Assembly: GCA_910591455.2 (NCBI GenBank)
Contig: OU342808.1
Coordinates: 13,719,904-13,783,903 of the forward strand
DNA from: Pholis gunnellus
Lineage: Eukaryota > Chordata > Actinopteri > Perciformes > Pholidae
DNA length: 64,000 bases
Direction of reading: 5' to 3'
Part shown: positions 1 to 10,943 of the stretch, one piece after another
Layout: the number at the start of each line of letters is the position of its first letter
Numbering within the stretch: the stretch's first letter is position 1
The notes under the pieces: generated by a model
Told to the model about the DNA's origin: nothing
What the model saw: the letters and a program-made list of their open reading frames with translations, nothing else
The model's database searches: none
Program-made: the position numbers and the translations under genes

Positions 1-2656
1 ATAATGAGCACTCTGTCAACCCGTAGGCATAAGCATCGTGAACATACACTGTAGACTCATAGTGACACACAACCCTTATTCGTTCACCCCTATCCTCCTC
101 CGCCAACCCATCCCAAGAGAGATTTAGACACATGCACACACAAATGCAGTCAGACACCCCCCCTGTAAACACCTAAAAGTGTTATCATCATATCTCCTTT
201 CAGAGCACATCCCTCGCTATTGTACATTTTTGTTCAAACCAAAATCATTTAGCTTTTCTTTCTACGTTCTTTGTTTTTCTTCTTTCTACATGTTCGTTTC
301 CGTGTAAATAAAAGTACGGTACCGCTAGAAAATACCCAATAAATAATAAATTATGAAAATAAAATAATCTGCTCTGCTCTACACAATTGACTTGTCACAT
401 TTCCTCTGGAATAAAAGGAGAAAAAACGCCCAGGATAAACAGAGGGACGGGAAGAAAGGAGGGATAGTGGCTGATTCTATGCCACATGGGTGAGAGGGGA
501 GAGAGAAAGAGGGGAGGGAGGAGGAGGGAGAAGAGAGGGGGCGGACGCACAGGAAGCACATTTGTATGCATTTCCTCTCATAACAGGAAGAGGCCAGTGG
601 CTTCCCCTTCACAATGGCTTCGCTTCTGCTTCCCACCTCCTGCCTGCTTCCCTGGGGGAGGAGGAGGTGGAGGAAGAGGAGGAGTGGAGAGAAAGGCACC
701 AAAAACTGCTGGTTAGCAAACCAAACATGGCTGTGCGGGGACACACACACGCGCAAGCACACACACACATGGATGTCAGTCAGCTATGGAGCAGCACGAT
801 TTGTCTTGAGACAAACACTTATCCCATTGTCAGGGGCCAAGCAGGAAGACACGGGCTTACGCAAAAGGAATAAGAGGAGCCCAAGACCTGGTCCTGAACT
901 CTGCTTCACAGCCAAAGAAGCTGTTAAAAGGGGCATTACGACAAAAGAGGCTTTGTCCCACCTCTAATATATGCTCTGCTCTTCTAAAACCCCACTTATC
1001 GTCCTGTTTCAGTGCGTCCTCATTATACAGTAGGAACAAGAGGCAGCAGACTCCAAACATTTATTTTTTCAGTGTCTGAATCGAAAGTGTCCATGCACTT
1101 TGAGTTGTTAAAAGCTGACCTGTGGAACTGATTGAGTGGTGTCTTAATTATGCCGATTTTAGTTATAGGTGTCTTAAAATACATGCCAGTTTAAATTGTT
1201 CTTACCAAAACTTGTAATTACATTTCAGGACAGCACTGTAATGGCTGGCTAGGCCACTTCTCTGTATGCTCCTGTTTATGCTGAAAAACCACAACTGGAA
1301 AAGGATATGCCCACTGACAAAAAGGGCCCAAGTTAGGGGCCGGAATGACAAAAATAACTTTTTTGTCATTCATTTGAGGTGGATAAACTTCTGACACTGT
1401 ATACTTAAGGCAAATTATGTCCCCGCACATCTAATTGTTTTAGTGATTTCTGCTGCAGGTTTTCACAAAGTTTTCTTATGATAAGCACAGCTCAGAATTA
1501 GCTTCTAGTAGTAAAACAGGAAGATGTATATGAGCAAATAATTAAAAAAAAAGCAATATATGAATGGCCAGTCTACAGTCGGTATGTGCGACAAATATAT
1601 TTTTATAATCAGATTTTTACACATATTTATGAATTAGTAATATTTCATAAAATGTCACTATTTTTTTATAGCCAATATACAACTTGATAAATAAACTGAC
1701 TTTTACTTTCACAATGACAACATAACATAATGAGCACAATATACTATACTAACAGCAGGCAAAGGAAAATTAGAGAGGTGGGTTGAGAGAGCCAGGTGAA
1801 GAACATGCGAGCGAGAACCAAAACAAGACATAAGTTGAGAAGGCATAAGAATACAACAATACAGCGCAGAGACGGTGAGAGCTTAGTGAGCCCTTTTCAG
1901 GTGAGGTCTCGAAGCGCTGAACATATGACAGAGAGGAGTGCCACCCGCTGGGGTAAAAGAAGGAGATGGTAGAAGGTGGGAAACAGGGAATTATAGGAGG
2001 GGTGCAGGGGTGAAGAGCTACCCTGTGGGCCTCATTATTTTCCTGCTGTTAATTTCACTCGCACATTTTCTCACCCCAGTGCTGTTGATTGGAGGAAAGA
2101 ATGCTTGAAAGAAAAAGAGCCCTTATTTCAGCTGCAGTTAACATGGTGAGGGAATAGAAGCGGCATATGCAGGACGACATAAAAAAAACGTTTCTTTTTT
2201 TTTACCATCTCTTCTAGCCAAGTATGTATTAGTGTGACTGCTGTTTGTGGGAGCTGGGAGATCCCGCTGTTTTACTTCCTGTCACTGATGACCTGATCCA
2301 TGTTTAACCTTTGGCCCTGGGTCCCTTCCCCCTTGAAAACCGCATGTCCCTCCCACACACACACACAGATTTGTACTAACAAGTCATCCTAAATTAAGCC
2401 CACTGAGTGTACTGGCTGGAGAGGTAACACTAATTAGAGCCAATTGCAGCAAATTAGTCGATCCACAAGGCCGACTCCAGAGAGATAGACACGTTTTAGA
2501 TGTGTACACATGTTTACAAGCATACATTGGTCTACGCTGCATAAACCTGACACCAAAATACACCATCCAAGTATGTGTTTGACTGTATAATCTGAATGTC
2601 AAAAATCTATACCAGTGTGTGCACAAAAATACCTGTGCATGCATCTTGAACTGTAG

Positions 2657-2693
2657 GTGTGTGTGTGTGTGTGTGTGTGTGCGTGTGTGTGTG
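2657..2693. repeat. (GT)n microsatellite
   Basis: GT array of about 37 bp with one C interruption. Confidence 0.9.
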
Positions 2694-2699
2694 ATCTAG

Positions 2700-3080
2700 C
2701 TGTGGCAAGAGAGTCTGCTCTCTGTGAGCAGCCCATGAGTTTATGGCACAGGGGGCTCTTTCATGTGCCCGAGGCTGGGAGAGGGTCTGAGTGGTCAGGG
2801 GGCTTGGAGCCAGGGCTCCACACTGCTGCCCACTGTCCAGAGCTCCGGGCAGCCAGTCAACGCCAGGGAGGCCTGGCCCTTCTGTCCCTGCTCTGGGGAA
2901 GTGTTTCTGGGCCTGGGGGTGGCAGCCCAAAGTGGCCGCCCAGAGAGAGAGCCAGGCCTTGTGCCTACTATCATACTGCCGCTGCAGGGAGGGCATGGGT
3001 TCGGGAGGCACTGTAGCCCTGTAAGTGGCAAGGTAGCGTTGACAGCCACACAGAGTGGTGCCACTCTAAAGAGGACTGCA
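2700..3080. other. GC-rich block in mef2 intron, candidate regulatory element
   Basis: About 380 bp clearly richer in G+C than its AT-rich flanks, with few CpG dinucleotides and no simple repeat. It is open in several frames but no frame resembles a known protein. Such non-repetitive composition islands inside introns of developmental genes are often conserved enhancers; that is inference only. Confidence 0.3.
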
Positions 3081-5140
3081 GTGTGTATAGACATTTAAGA
3101 ATCAGTGGAAATGTTACAATGTTTTATTTATTGTCTATTTATATTGCTATTTTGGAGTGAAAAGGTTTTGTACCATGTTCTATTTCATAAAACTTTTAAG
3201 GGCTTCTGAACATTCAGATTATGTCAAATAACTATCACTACATAGTAGATATTTTGTACAAATCATAAAAACATCAATCTGTTAAATGCAGAAGACCGTA
3301 GAATAGTTTTTAAGTCTTAAGGTAAACCTTTTTAGACATAAAACAATAAATCATCTGGTGTTTATTTGGCTTGGGCTCTAGGACGTTTCCTCAAAAAGGA
3401 AGTGAAAATATGCAAAGCCAAAGCTTCCGTTTTTCTTTTCTTTTTTCTAAGAAGAAAATTTAAGTTTTCCGTCTCTGTCTTGTGATGTCCGCCTCTACAA
3501 AATGTAGTGATGTCATTTATTTAGGCCATAGGTTGAATTGACAGTAAATGACATATGCTCAGCATGCTTGCAGTGTTGACCACATGACTGGATGACTTCA
3601 TGTCAGTAGGACTTGCTATTCAACTAAAACAAACAACTAAATAAGTAATCTATCATATCAGAGATCAAAACAACAAAATACAGTGACATATTGATTTTCC
3701 TTTCCCTGAACCCTCTCTCCCTCCTCTCCTCCCTTCTCCTCTCTCTGTAAGTAAAGCCCGGATATCTCAGGCATCGATTCCCCTCAGGTGTCCTTCCTGT
3801 CTCCCTCTTTCCCTCCTTATCCGCAGGAGCCGGAGTGCCTGGTACAACTGGCGGGCCCAGCCGAAGGTGGGATGAGAGAGAAGGGCTGAGATAACAGTAA
3901 GGAGGAGGTGTGGGTGCTGCAGCAACACGATAGCTTTCGTCCTCATCTGAAACTCTGTGACCTCCTCCTCGCTCTTGTCTCTCTGTCTGCCTGTCTCACA
4001 ATAACATACACACATGTGCATAGATAAATCCGAATACAGAGAACATGGGTGCACACTGTCACACCTCCCTGCATATTTATTAAATCTTTCTTTCTCACTC
4101 TCTCCTTTCTGTGCTGCAGCTATGACTCTAAAGGCACCCTGTTTTCGAGATGAGCACGCTGTGTATCACAGACAGTAAAACCATTAATGCAGGAACTTTC
4201 TTCTTCATCTCAGGTTCACTTCACATCCTCGCTCTCCTCTCACCATCCTCTTGCTACTTACACATCACACTCACTGAGACCAGTCATGACAGGGTTCGCA
4301 ATCTGCTTCAATTACTCCTCCAGTATTGCCCAATCGATTCCTTGAACCTTTTTATGTCACTTTACTCTGGCTGCAAACGTTTGATACAGCCCACTGTGAG
4401 AAACTGTTGCGGACTATCCTCCTTATTCTCGTCAGACGATAAGGAGGCAAAGGTGATGAAGTGGATCTGTGTGTTCATGCAAGTTGTGTGTGCCTGTTTG
4501 ACCTGTGATCTAGGGGCCACGTTAGCAGCGTATGGATCCAATTGGGCTGCCAGGATGCTGACAAAGTGTCAGTGGTCAGTCGTGCCACAGGAAGTGATCA
4601 ATTGTGGGCCTCGAGGGCAGTGAGAGAGCTCTGTCTCTATCTATTTCCTGCCACAGAGGCAGTGTCTGCTTGAATCACGCTGTCCACAATTTATTATGTC
4701 TCTCTCTCAAGTAATGCCAGCTGTTGTTAAAAAAGTGTCTTGCAAGAATTCCATTGTTGCTAGGTTCATTATAGGTTTGTCTGTAAAGTCTCGCTGGTTT
4801 CAAAACGTAGCTCTTGTGCTATGCAAAGGAAAGCTACAGCAGTCCTACTGTTACCGATTTAGCTCAAGTTTGTTTGTCTCCAAGGCTGCTCTTCATCTCC
4901 ACCCTGTTGGCCCACTCCAGTGTGTCACTACAGACCATCCCATCTCTGTTTAGTTGTTTGTTTATGTTTTCTCCGGTGCTACCACCCTCTTCCCGGTAAT
5001 ATTCCACTGCCGGTGAGCTAAACTGGGTGGCATGGTGTGAGAGGCTGGGTGTGTGAAGGGTGCTACAGTTGCGTGTAGGCCGCAGCCCTCAGAGCGGGCA
5101 GTGATATGCTGAATGTTTTTGGAGAATTACAAATGTTCTC

Positions 5141-5148
5141 ATGCAAAT
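5141..5148 (+). promoter_or_regulatory. Octamer motif ATGCAAAT (intron)
   Basis: Perfect POU/OCT octamer, 285 bp downstream of the mef2 ATG exon in transcript direction. One of three perfect copies within 1.6 kb. Confidence 0.4.
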
Positions 5149-5426
5149 CCCTGTTTGGAAAAATCCTCCCGGTGCCCTCACACTGGTTTGTTGAGATTGT
5201 GGGGAAACAAACCTGCCATTATAACCCAATGGAACTCTTCCACCCAAAGCAATAACAGTGCTATCTCTGAATACACCACTCTGTCGCCCAGTTCACATAT
5301 TGCCCAGACTCCCTGAAGACCTTCATTGTTGAGGGCTATGTGGGGTGTAGGGTGTTTCTCCTTCCTCCATCCTCCACCCCTTCCATTCTTCACCCTCATA
5401 CTCATCCATCCTCCCCTCCCCCAGGG

Positions 5427-5432
5427 ACTTAC
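5427..5432 (-). other. Splice donor GTAAGT after first coding exon
   Basis: Minus-strand ACAG|GTAAGT is a consensus donor for U2-type splicing. It falls after codon 18, the conserved intron position of vertebrate MEF2 genes. Confidence 0.95.
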
Positions 5433-5486
5433 CTGTCTGTTGCGTTCATCCATAATCCGCGTGATCTGAATCTTTTTCCTCCCCAT
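5433..5486 (-). CDS. mef2c: MEF2 transcription factor, first coding exon (MADS-box N-terminus), partial gene
   Basis: MEF2 proteins are nuclear MADS-box factors that bind YTAWWWWTAR sites as dimers and drive muscle, heart, neural-crest and neuronal programmes. Seen: on the minus strand the ATG at 5486-5484 opens MGRKKIQITRIMDERNRQ, 18 codons ending CAG, followed immediately by GTAAGT. Known: vertebrate MEF2 genes split here in phase 0, with the next exon starting at Val-Thr-Phe-Thr-Lys. The ATG context (A at -3, G at +4) is strong. Ile-Thr-Arg-Ile-Met fits MEF2A and MEF2C; MEF2D has Gln-Arg-Ile-Thr and MEF2B Ser-Arg-Ile-Leu. Codons such as AGG AAA AAG ATT CAG and AAC AGA CAG resemble my recollection of MEF2C more than MEF2A, and the gene-empty upstream flank also suits mef2c. 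The paralogue (mef2ca, mef2cb or mef2a) is inferred. The full protein is usually about 450-500 residues; the rest lies beyond position 1. MEF2 identity is near certain, the c assignment about 0.75. Confidence 0.75.
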
Positions 5487-5619
5487 CGTCCCAGTCTCTT
5501 TCTTTCTCTCCTCTTTCTAAAGAACTTTATGCTTTCTTCTCTCTCCTCTTTCTTCTTCTTTCTCCTCACTCTTCTGCTCTTCCTTTATCTGTCTTTTTTC
5601 TGCTTTCTATTTGTTCCAA

Positions 5620-5640
5620 TCAACTCAAAGATTCCAGCAT
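5620..5640 (-). promoter_or_regulatory. Six-codon upstream ORF in the mef2 leader
   Basis: Six bases into the ATG exon the minus strand reads ATG CTG GAA TCT TTG AGT TGA, a complete ORF Met-Leu-Glu-Ser-Leu-Ser-stop. It ends 133 nt before the MADS-box ATG, far enough for reinitiation. Depending on which leader exon is joined, this ATG may be in frame with an ATG further upstream: the AAATAAA end of the 25947 exon would give MRNKV in frame with it. Short upstream ORFs commonly reduce or gate translation; a role here is inferred. Confidence 0.5.
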
Positions 5641-5833
5641 CCGTACCTGCAAGAAAGAAATGGGGAGGGGGAGGAGAGGAGAGGATAAGCATTAAATGAA
5701 ATGAAATATGGCAAAATACTGAGAGAAAAAAATAATAAAAGTGGCATCATGGCAGCCACAAGGGAGGGTGAAGAAAGACAAAGAATCTGTCAACAATGTT
5801 GTGAGAACGGCTGTGTTTTTCACTGTCGATATC

Positions 5834-5841
5834 ATGCAAAT
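5834..5841 (+). promoter_or_regulatory. Octamer motif ATGCAAAT (upstream of ATG exon)
   Basis: Perfect octamer 188 bp upstream of the ATG exon acceptor. It sits in catgcaaatcagcttttgca, where a tgca half-match follows at the far end. Confidence 0.4.
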
Positions 5842-6500
5842 CAGCTTTTGCATTTTTTTTCCCAGGCACCGACTATGAGAAGAGACAGCGCTGTCAGGAT
5901 CTCGCTTCGTTCACAGAGAGTTTGACAGTGTTTTGGAAGTGCCGCTAACTTAAACGCTCTAATCACCAACACTGTAACATTACCTCCAGACTGAGAAATA
6001 CATTTTGTTTCTTCCCACGAACTGCACTGTATTGACAGTGGAGCTGCCAGACACAGCTTTTTCTACTCTATCTGGTGCTCATCTCCAAAATGGCAGACAT
6101 GAGTCGCAGGATAGAATACAGATGTAAGACCGAGATCACTCTTGCCATATTTTGGCAAAACAAAGCCAAAAAACGACAAGGAGACGAACAGTGCCAAGAG
6201 ATCTTTTGAAACACGGTAGAAGGACGTTTCTTAGAGACAGAAATCAAAAAGAATTCCAACATGAACCTAATCCAGCTGGAGACATTGCATTTCAGTGAGA
6301 GCATCTTAATAAATGCACTTGCGCGTTTGCTTGTGTGCACACGGCGAAGTGCGTGTGTGCGTGTGTTCGAGGAGTGGAGGCCAGCAGCTGATGAGCTGGA
6401 CTGCATGTGTGAAGAAGAAAGCTGCGCGCTCCAAAAAGTTTGCGTGAGTGAGTGACTGTGTGTCCATGCGTGCGTGCATGTGTGTGACTGTGCACATGTT

Positions 6501-6540
6501 TGTGTGTGTGTGTGTGTGTGTGTTTGTGTGTGAGTGTGTT
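6501..6540. repeat. (GT)n microsatellite, interrupted
   Basis: TG array with two variant units near the end; it sits in a wider TG-rich zone from about 6330. Confidence 0.9.
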
Positions 6541-6681
6541 CTTGTCTGAGCTTGGCTAAGCCAGAGCTCCAGTGCATCTCTCCAGAGTGCTAAAGTAGGC
6601 CAACCCAATCTATCTCAGGGAGGAGCAGAAGAACTGTTGTTGTGTTTTCTTTTGACAGTAGAGGTGATAACGTCCCTCGTT

Positions 6682-6689
6682 ATGCAAAT
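6682..6689 (+). promoter_or_regulatory. Octamer motif ATGCAAAT in non-repetitive block
   Basis: Perfect octamer inside the complex, non-repetitive stretch 6645-6745, followed by an AT-rich ttatttaag and a GC-rich edge. The surrounding texture resembles a conserved noncoding element; the enhancer role is inferred. Confidence 0.4.
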
Positions 6690-9164
6690 GAGCATCCCAT
6701 TATTTAAGCTCAGTGCAATGCAGGGGAGCTGTCAGCGCCGTCACATAAAAAAAAATAAAAAAAATTCCTCCATCTACCCTGCCTTTTTTTCTCTACTTTC
6801 CCCTTCTTCTCTCTTCTCTCCTTTCTGAACCAGATTTCCGGCACCTGGCAGCACGAGCATCAGACATTGATGTGGAAGACGACACTGCTTCACCAAAAGA
6901 CATGTCAGTCTCAGTCTCTCTCTCCATCACTCTCTCTCTCTTCTCTCATACAACCTTGCTCTCTTCCTCAATCTCTCATTTTCCCTCCTTTGCACACTCC
7001 CGCACACATACATGCACATTGTAATGCACTTCCGTTCTCCTTCTTTCCTTTTTTTTTCCTTCCCCTAACCTGAATCCATGTATTTATCGAGTAACATGCA
7101 TGAGAAAGCACAGGAAAGCTCTAAACCCCTGAGGTGAGCGTAGCACATTGCTATGCACTTGACCTCTTTGTGCTAGAGAGTAGGACATTGATAATGAAAG
7201 TGCGTAATAGGGACATCCAGGGATACTGTGTCTCCTAGTGACAGACGGAGGCCTATAGCAGTAGTACATAACTGTAGATCTTTTCATTTGCAACAGAAGA
7301 CACTGCTTGGATCATTCAAGACCTCGGGTTCTGTAGTGTTTAGTTGAGTTAGGTTTAACTATGATGATGTGGGCGATCTGGTGATTTAGTAAATGTATTA
7401 CATTTTGAAGGAATGACATCACACTGATTACTGTGTATATTATAAGATTCTTAGCCAAAAACTTCCATCACACAAAAATGGACAACAAAGTGAGACAATA
7501 CAATTTGAACAATGATGAAATACATGACAAAAACCTCCCTGGTTGATGGTTTGGAATACGCCCACTTTATGGAAGAAATGAGATGCAAACAAAAATGCAT
7601 CATTTGGCAGTTAGGACAACAGCCGGACTGCACCATCATAATAATAACAAGATCTAAAATAACTCAGTGGCAGCTCTGAAGAGGCTACCCAAAACATTTT
7701 AGCATTGCTTTGCGCAAACACACCCATCCATAGACAGAAAAACAAAGCGCTGCCCTCTGGAAGAAAACAAAGAAGGATGTTGTCAGACAAACTAGGATTA
7801 CAAGCCAACACTAAGGCGCTTGGCACAAGACAGCCAGACAAGGATATCAATCAAGCTGGCGTACTTCAATCACAGGCTGACAGCATCCTCCCCTCCCAGT
7901 CTTTGTGCTCAACACTACCCAGCCCGGGCATCGCTCCAAACAAGGAGGCGTTACCTCCGTGATCCCTGCCTCCTGGCCTCCACCTCCTTCTCGTTCCTCC
8001 CACAGCACACTGAGCAGAGCTGAACCTCTCAATGTCAACAACCACTGGGGCATCACCTTAGGCCTTACGTAACATTAAGGCTAAGACTAAGCCCGTGTCC
8101 TGAACATTTAATCCCTGCTTTTGGCTCTCAGCGCCAGCTAACACTCCCCGAGGTGAGGTTCTGCTGCCGCTTAGTCCCGTGTCGGCGTCCCCCGCCTCAG
8201 CCACCCCCTCCTTCCCCATCCCTTCTCACTCTTGCCTCCTCTACCTCCTCCTACACAACAAACCTAGTTCCTCTTCCCTCCGTCCCCACCTCTCTTCCGA
8301 CTCCCCCCCCCCATCCCGCCAACCCCCACCGACTTTTCCTCACACCCGCCCCCGTCCCATATGAGTGCCAGGCAGCTTCTGGATGAGAACTGAGTGCCCA
8401 CCTCCTCATCGGGCTCCCTTCCCTCTTATTTCCTCATGGTGGCTAAAGCATCAGTTAACTTAACAGATTACCACTGAATCACTCAATCTAATTTAGCTTC
8501 ATGACGCCAAGACAGCGGAATGGAGGGGAATGCAGGAAACAAGCACTGCTTAGTGAGGATGGTCGAGTGGCACAGGGCAGTAATCCTGAGCAGGAATTTT
8601 TCGACGGGGACTGACACTGACACCTGACCTTGAGAGGGCAGACACGGTGAGAAAGAAACAAGAGGATAAATAAATGAAGACAGACAGAGTGAGACAGAAG
8701 AAATAACTAACAAGCTTGTCCAAATAAAGCCACTTTGCTAATCCCAATGTAAGGCGTGGGGAAAGAGGGAATGAGCTGTGAAAAATGACGAATACACTAA
8801 AGGCCGCCTTTATCTCCTCTGTGGAGTCTGACTAATGGTACGCCTGCATTCACACGAGCTCGATAACTGGAAGGAGGCTGGAGCGAGCGACTGCTAGGGT
8901 CAGAGAGCACGCTCGCACCAAGCAGACAGAAGGACAAACGGTTGCTCCTCTGCTTGTTTTATATCCTGGGTCCCAACTCTCTGTGCTTTGAGTTGGAGAG
9001 GTGACAATGAAAGAGAAGGAGAGTGGAGAGAGGAGAAACGCAAAAAAGGAGAGAAGAGAGGGAAATGGAGTGAAGCATAAAGAGGGATCTTTTGAACAGG
9101 CACCAGGCCTCTCCAGGGGGAGGGGAAGAGCTGTACCCACGACCCTCCCATCTGTTAAGCAGAC

Positions 9165-9206
9165 GGACAGAGAGAGAGACAGAGAGAGAGAGTGAGAGAG
9201 AGAGAA

Positions 9207-9243
<37 letters not shown>
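9165..9243. repeat. (GA)n imperfect array
   Basis: Purine dinucleotide array on the plus strand interrupted by GACAG and GTGAG units, about 79 bp, with a short CT run at 9316-9328 nearby. Confidence 0.9.
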
Positions 9244-10744
9244 TATGAAGGTTGGGGGAGGATGGAAGAGATGGAGAGGGAGCAGCGATTCAGCACATAG
9301 ATCTAATGAGCATTCTCTCTCTCTCTCTGAGTCTCAGAAGTGGAGCTGAGAGGACGATGAGAACATATACACTCAGTGCACCACAAGGCTTGATTCTAGG
9401 TCGCCTCTCTCCCAAGTGTTTAGTCACTAAAAACTAATATACAGCACATGGCGCTTTTTCACATTCTAATAGACGGTCTGTAGGGTGCTTGTTAATGTGG
9501 CTTTGTTATTGAGGACAGACGCTGAAGGCGACTCCTTTGAACCAAGAGGAGGCGACAAAATGAGGAACTTTACCTTGACTCATGCTCGGGAGTAATTTGT
9601 CACTCTGAAAGACAGCTGTATCGTTTTGTTTGCGAATGAGGAGAGCTCAGAAGGAATCCACATGAACCATAGTTCCGAGAACAAACATTTTGCGCAGTTA
9701 TCTATCAGATGCTCAAGTGAAACTGGCATTCTTGTAAATGCAGCGTGTGTAGAATTTTGCTGATGCCGATGTTCTCGAATCCTAATTCTATACATGGTAT
9801 AGCAAATTTGGGAAGGTGATTTATCATGACAGGATTGGCGATGTTTTTCCAAGAAACCCCACCTCGGCAGCACAGCTTCGGTTCATGGTACATCTGCAAC
9901 ACATTTGGTAATAGCATGTGTCCTGAAAAAAAAAAAATTATATATATATTTATTGCCAGTATCCCCTATCCTCCTAGGAAATGTGGTTGTGAGGATTTGA
10001 AATAACATATTACACTGCAGTAAGTAAACCTTTTAGGAGGTGTATGGTACATTAAATAAACGCTCTCTCTTTTTAAATAAACTCCCATTTCCTTGAAGAG
10101 GAGGACGAAAAAAAGCGTTTTAATATGGTTTTCCAGATACAATCTGAACGTCAGTACACATTGACAGTGCTTCATTTTTACTTGAGCATTTCTGTCATGT
10201 AGAAGGTTTCCTACATGACAGTTTGTACCTTGAGAACATTTAAGCTCTTTTTTCAGATGTGTCGATTTTTGGAGGTTTCTTCTTTGGGTTTTTGATGTAG
10301 CTATATACGCGTGTGCCGGTGTATATGTGGATGTGTTTGTGAGCTCATTTGTGTATGTTTGTGCTTTATTTGGAAATAGTGGTACACTGCACTTTATCTC
10401 CTTGTCAGGATGGATGGAGACGTACCAGCAGAAATGAGAGGAGGGGAAGGATCAAGCAAAGGAGCGAGTCGATGGCCAGGCAGGATGGGAACGGAAAAGA
10501 AATGTGTATCAGGTCTCATTGTGCCTCTAATGTCATTACAGGCAGTGACTCCTCTATGTGGCACGCTGCACTCCCCATCTGTCAGAGCGAGATAGGCAGG
10601 GTGACGAATGGCTATCACTGCTACTTCCCTCAGCCCCCACCACCCCCACACCCCCACTCTAATGTCTGTATCTTTTTTGCAGTGCTGAGGGAGAAGAGTG
10701 ACCTAAACCTGGGCGGTAGCCCACGCGTAGGTGGGCCTCTATGG

Positions 10745-10850
10745 CTCTGAATCTCGGCAGATATTAGGGCTAATTTAACATGTTAGCGGCTAAAGAGATT
10801 AGCAACATGTACATCTGGGGATTAGAGTGATAGTGGTGGATCATCTCATA
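10745..10850. other. Candidate conserved noncoding element
   Basis: Non-repetitive stretch with several GATTA/TAATT homeodomain-type cores and spaced ttagc and agatta motifs. It contrasts with the simple repeats around it. Conservation is not testable here. Confidence 0.3.
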
Positions 10851-10915
10851 ATGTGTTCATTCCTTTTTTATTTTCCAGCGAGCGTTCTAGCTAAACTTGA
10901 ATTTGAGACGATGTA

Positions 10916-10943
10916 GTGTGTGTGTGTGTGTGTGTGTGTGTGT
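10916..10943. repeat. (GT)n microsatellite
   Basis: Uninterrupted TG array of about 28 bp. Confidence 0.9.

Larger units (their letters stand above)
1..5432 (-). other. mef2 intron downstream of the first coding exon (incomplete)
   Basis: No second MADS-box exon is present on the minus strand here: nothing encodes the expected Val-Thr-Phe-Thr-Lys continuation, so the intron exceeds 5.4 kb. Contents seen: an AT-rich stretch at 1480-1750, a (GT)n array at 2657-2693, a GC-rich block at 2700-3080, an AT-rich block at 3090-3680, an exon-like segment at 3827-3896 and an octamer motif at 5141-5148. The two longest ORFs (4150-4623 plus and 2607-3011 minus) have no recognisable domain and look like chance. 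Confidence 0.85.
5433..5646 (-). other. mef2c: mef2 exon containing 5' leader and start codon
   Basis: This is the whole exon carrying the start codon, 214 bp. The acceptor on the minus strand is a long pyrimidine run ending ccatttctttcttgcag just before GTACGG at 5646. The donor is ACAG|GTAAGT at 5433/5432. The first 160 nt are leader, purine-rich between about 5500 and 5600 (GA-rich on the minus strand, which may act as splicing enhancer). The only ATG in the leader is a short upstream ORF at 5640. The acceptor shows that at least one further noncoding exon must lie upstream, i.e. at higher coordinates. Confidence 0.75.

Noticed and set aside
4150..4623. 157-codon plus-strand ORF, the second-longest non-repetitive frame
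   Set aside because: No recognisable domain, no splice or promoter support, and it lies in an intron of the minus-strand mef2 gene; the peptide is rich in Ser, Leu and Cys as chance frames often are.
1..5432. Search for the second MEF2 MADS-box exon
   Set aside because: No minus-strand frame contains the expected Val-Thr-Phe-Thr-Lys or Lys-Lys-Ala-Tyr-Glu-Leu words, so the exon lies outside the window.
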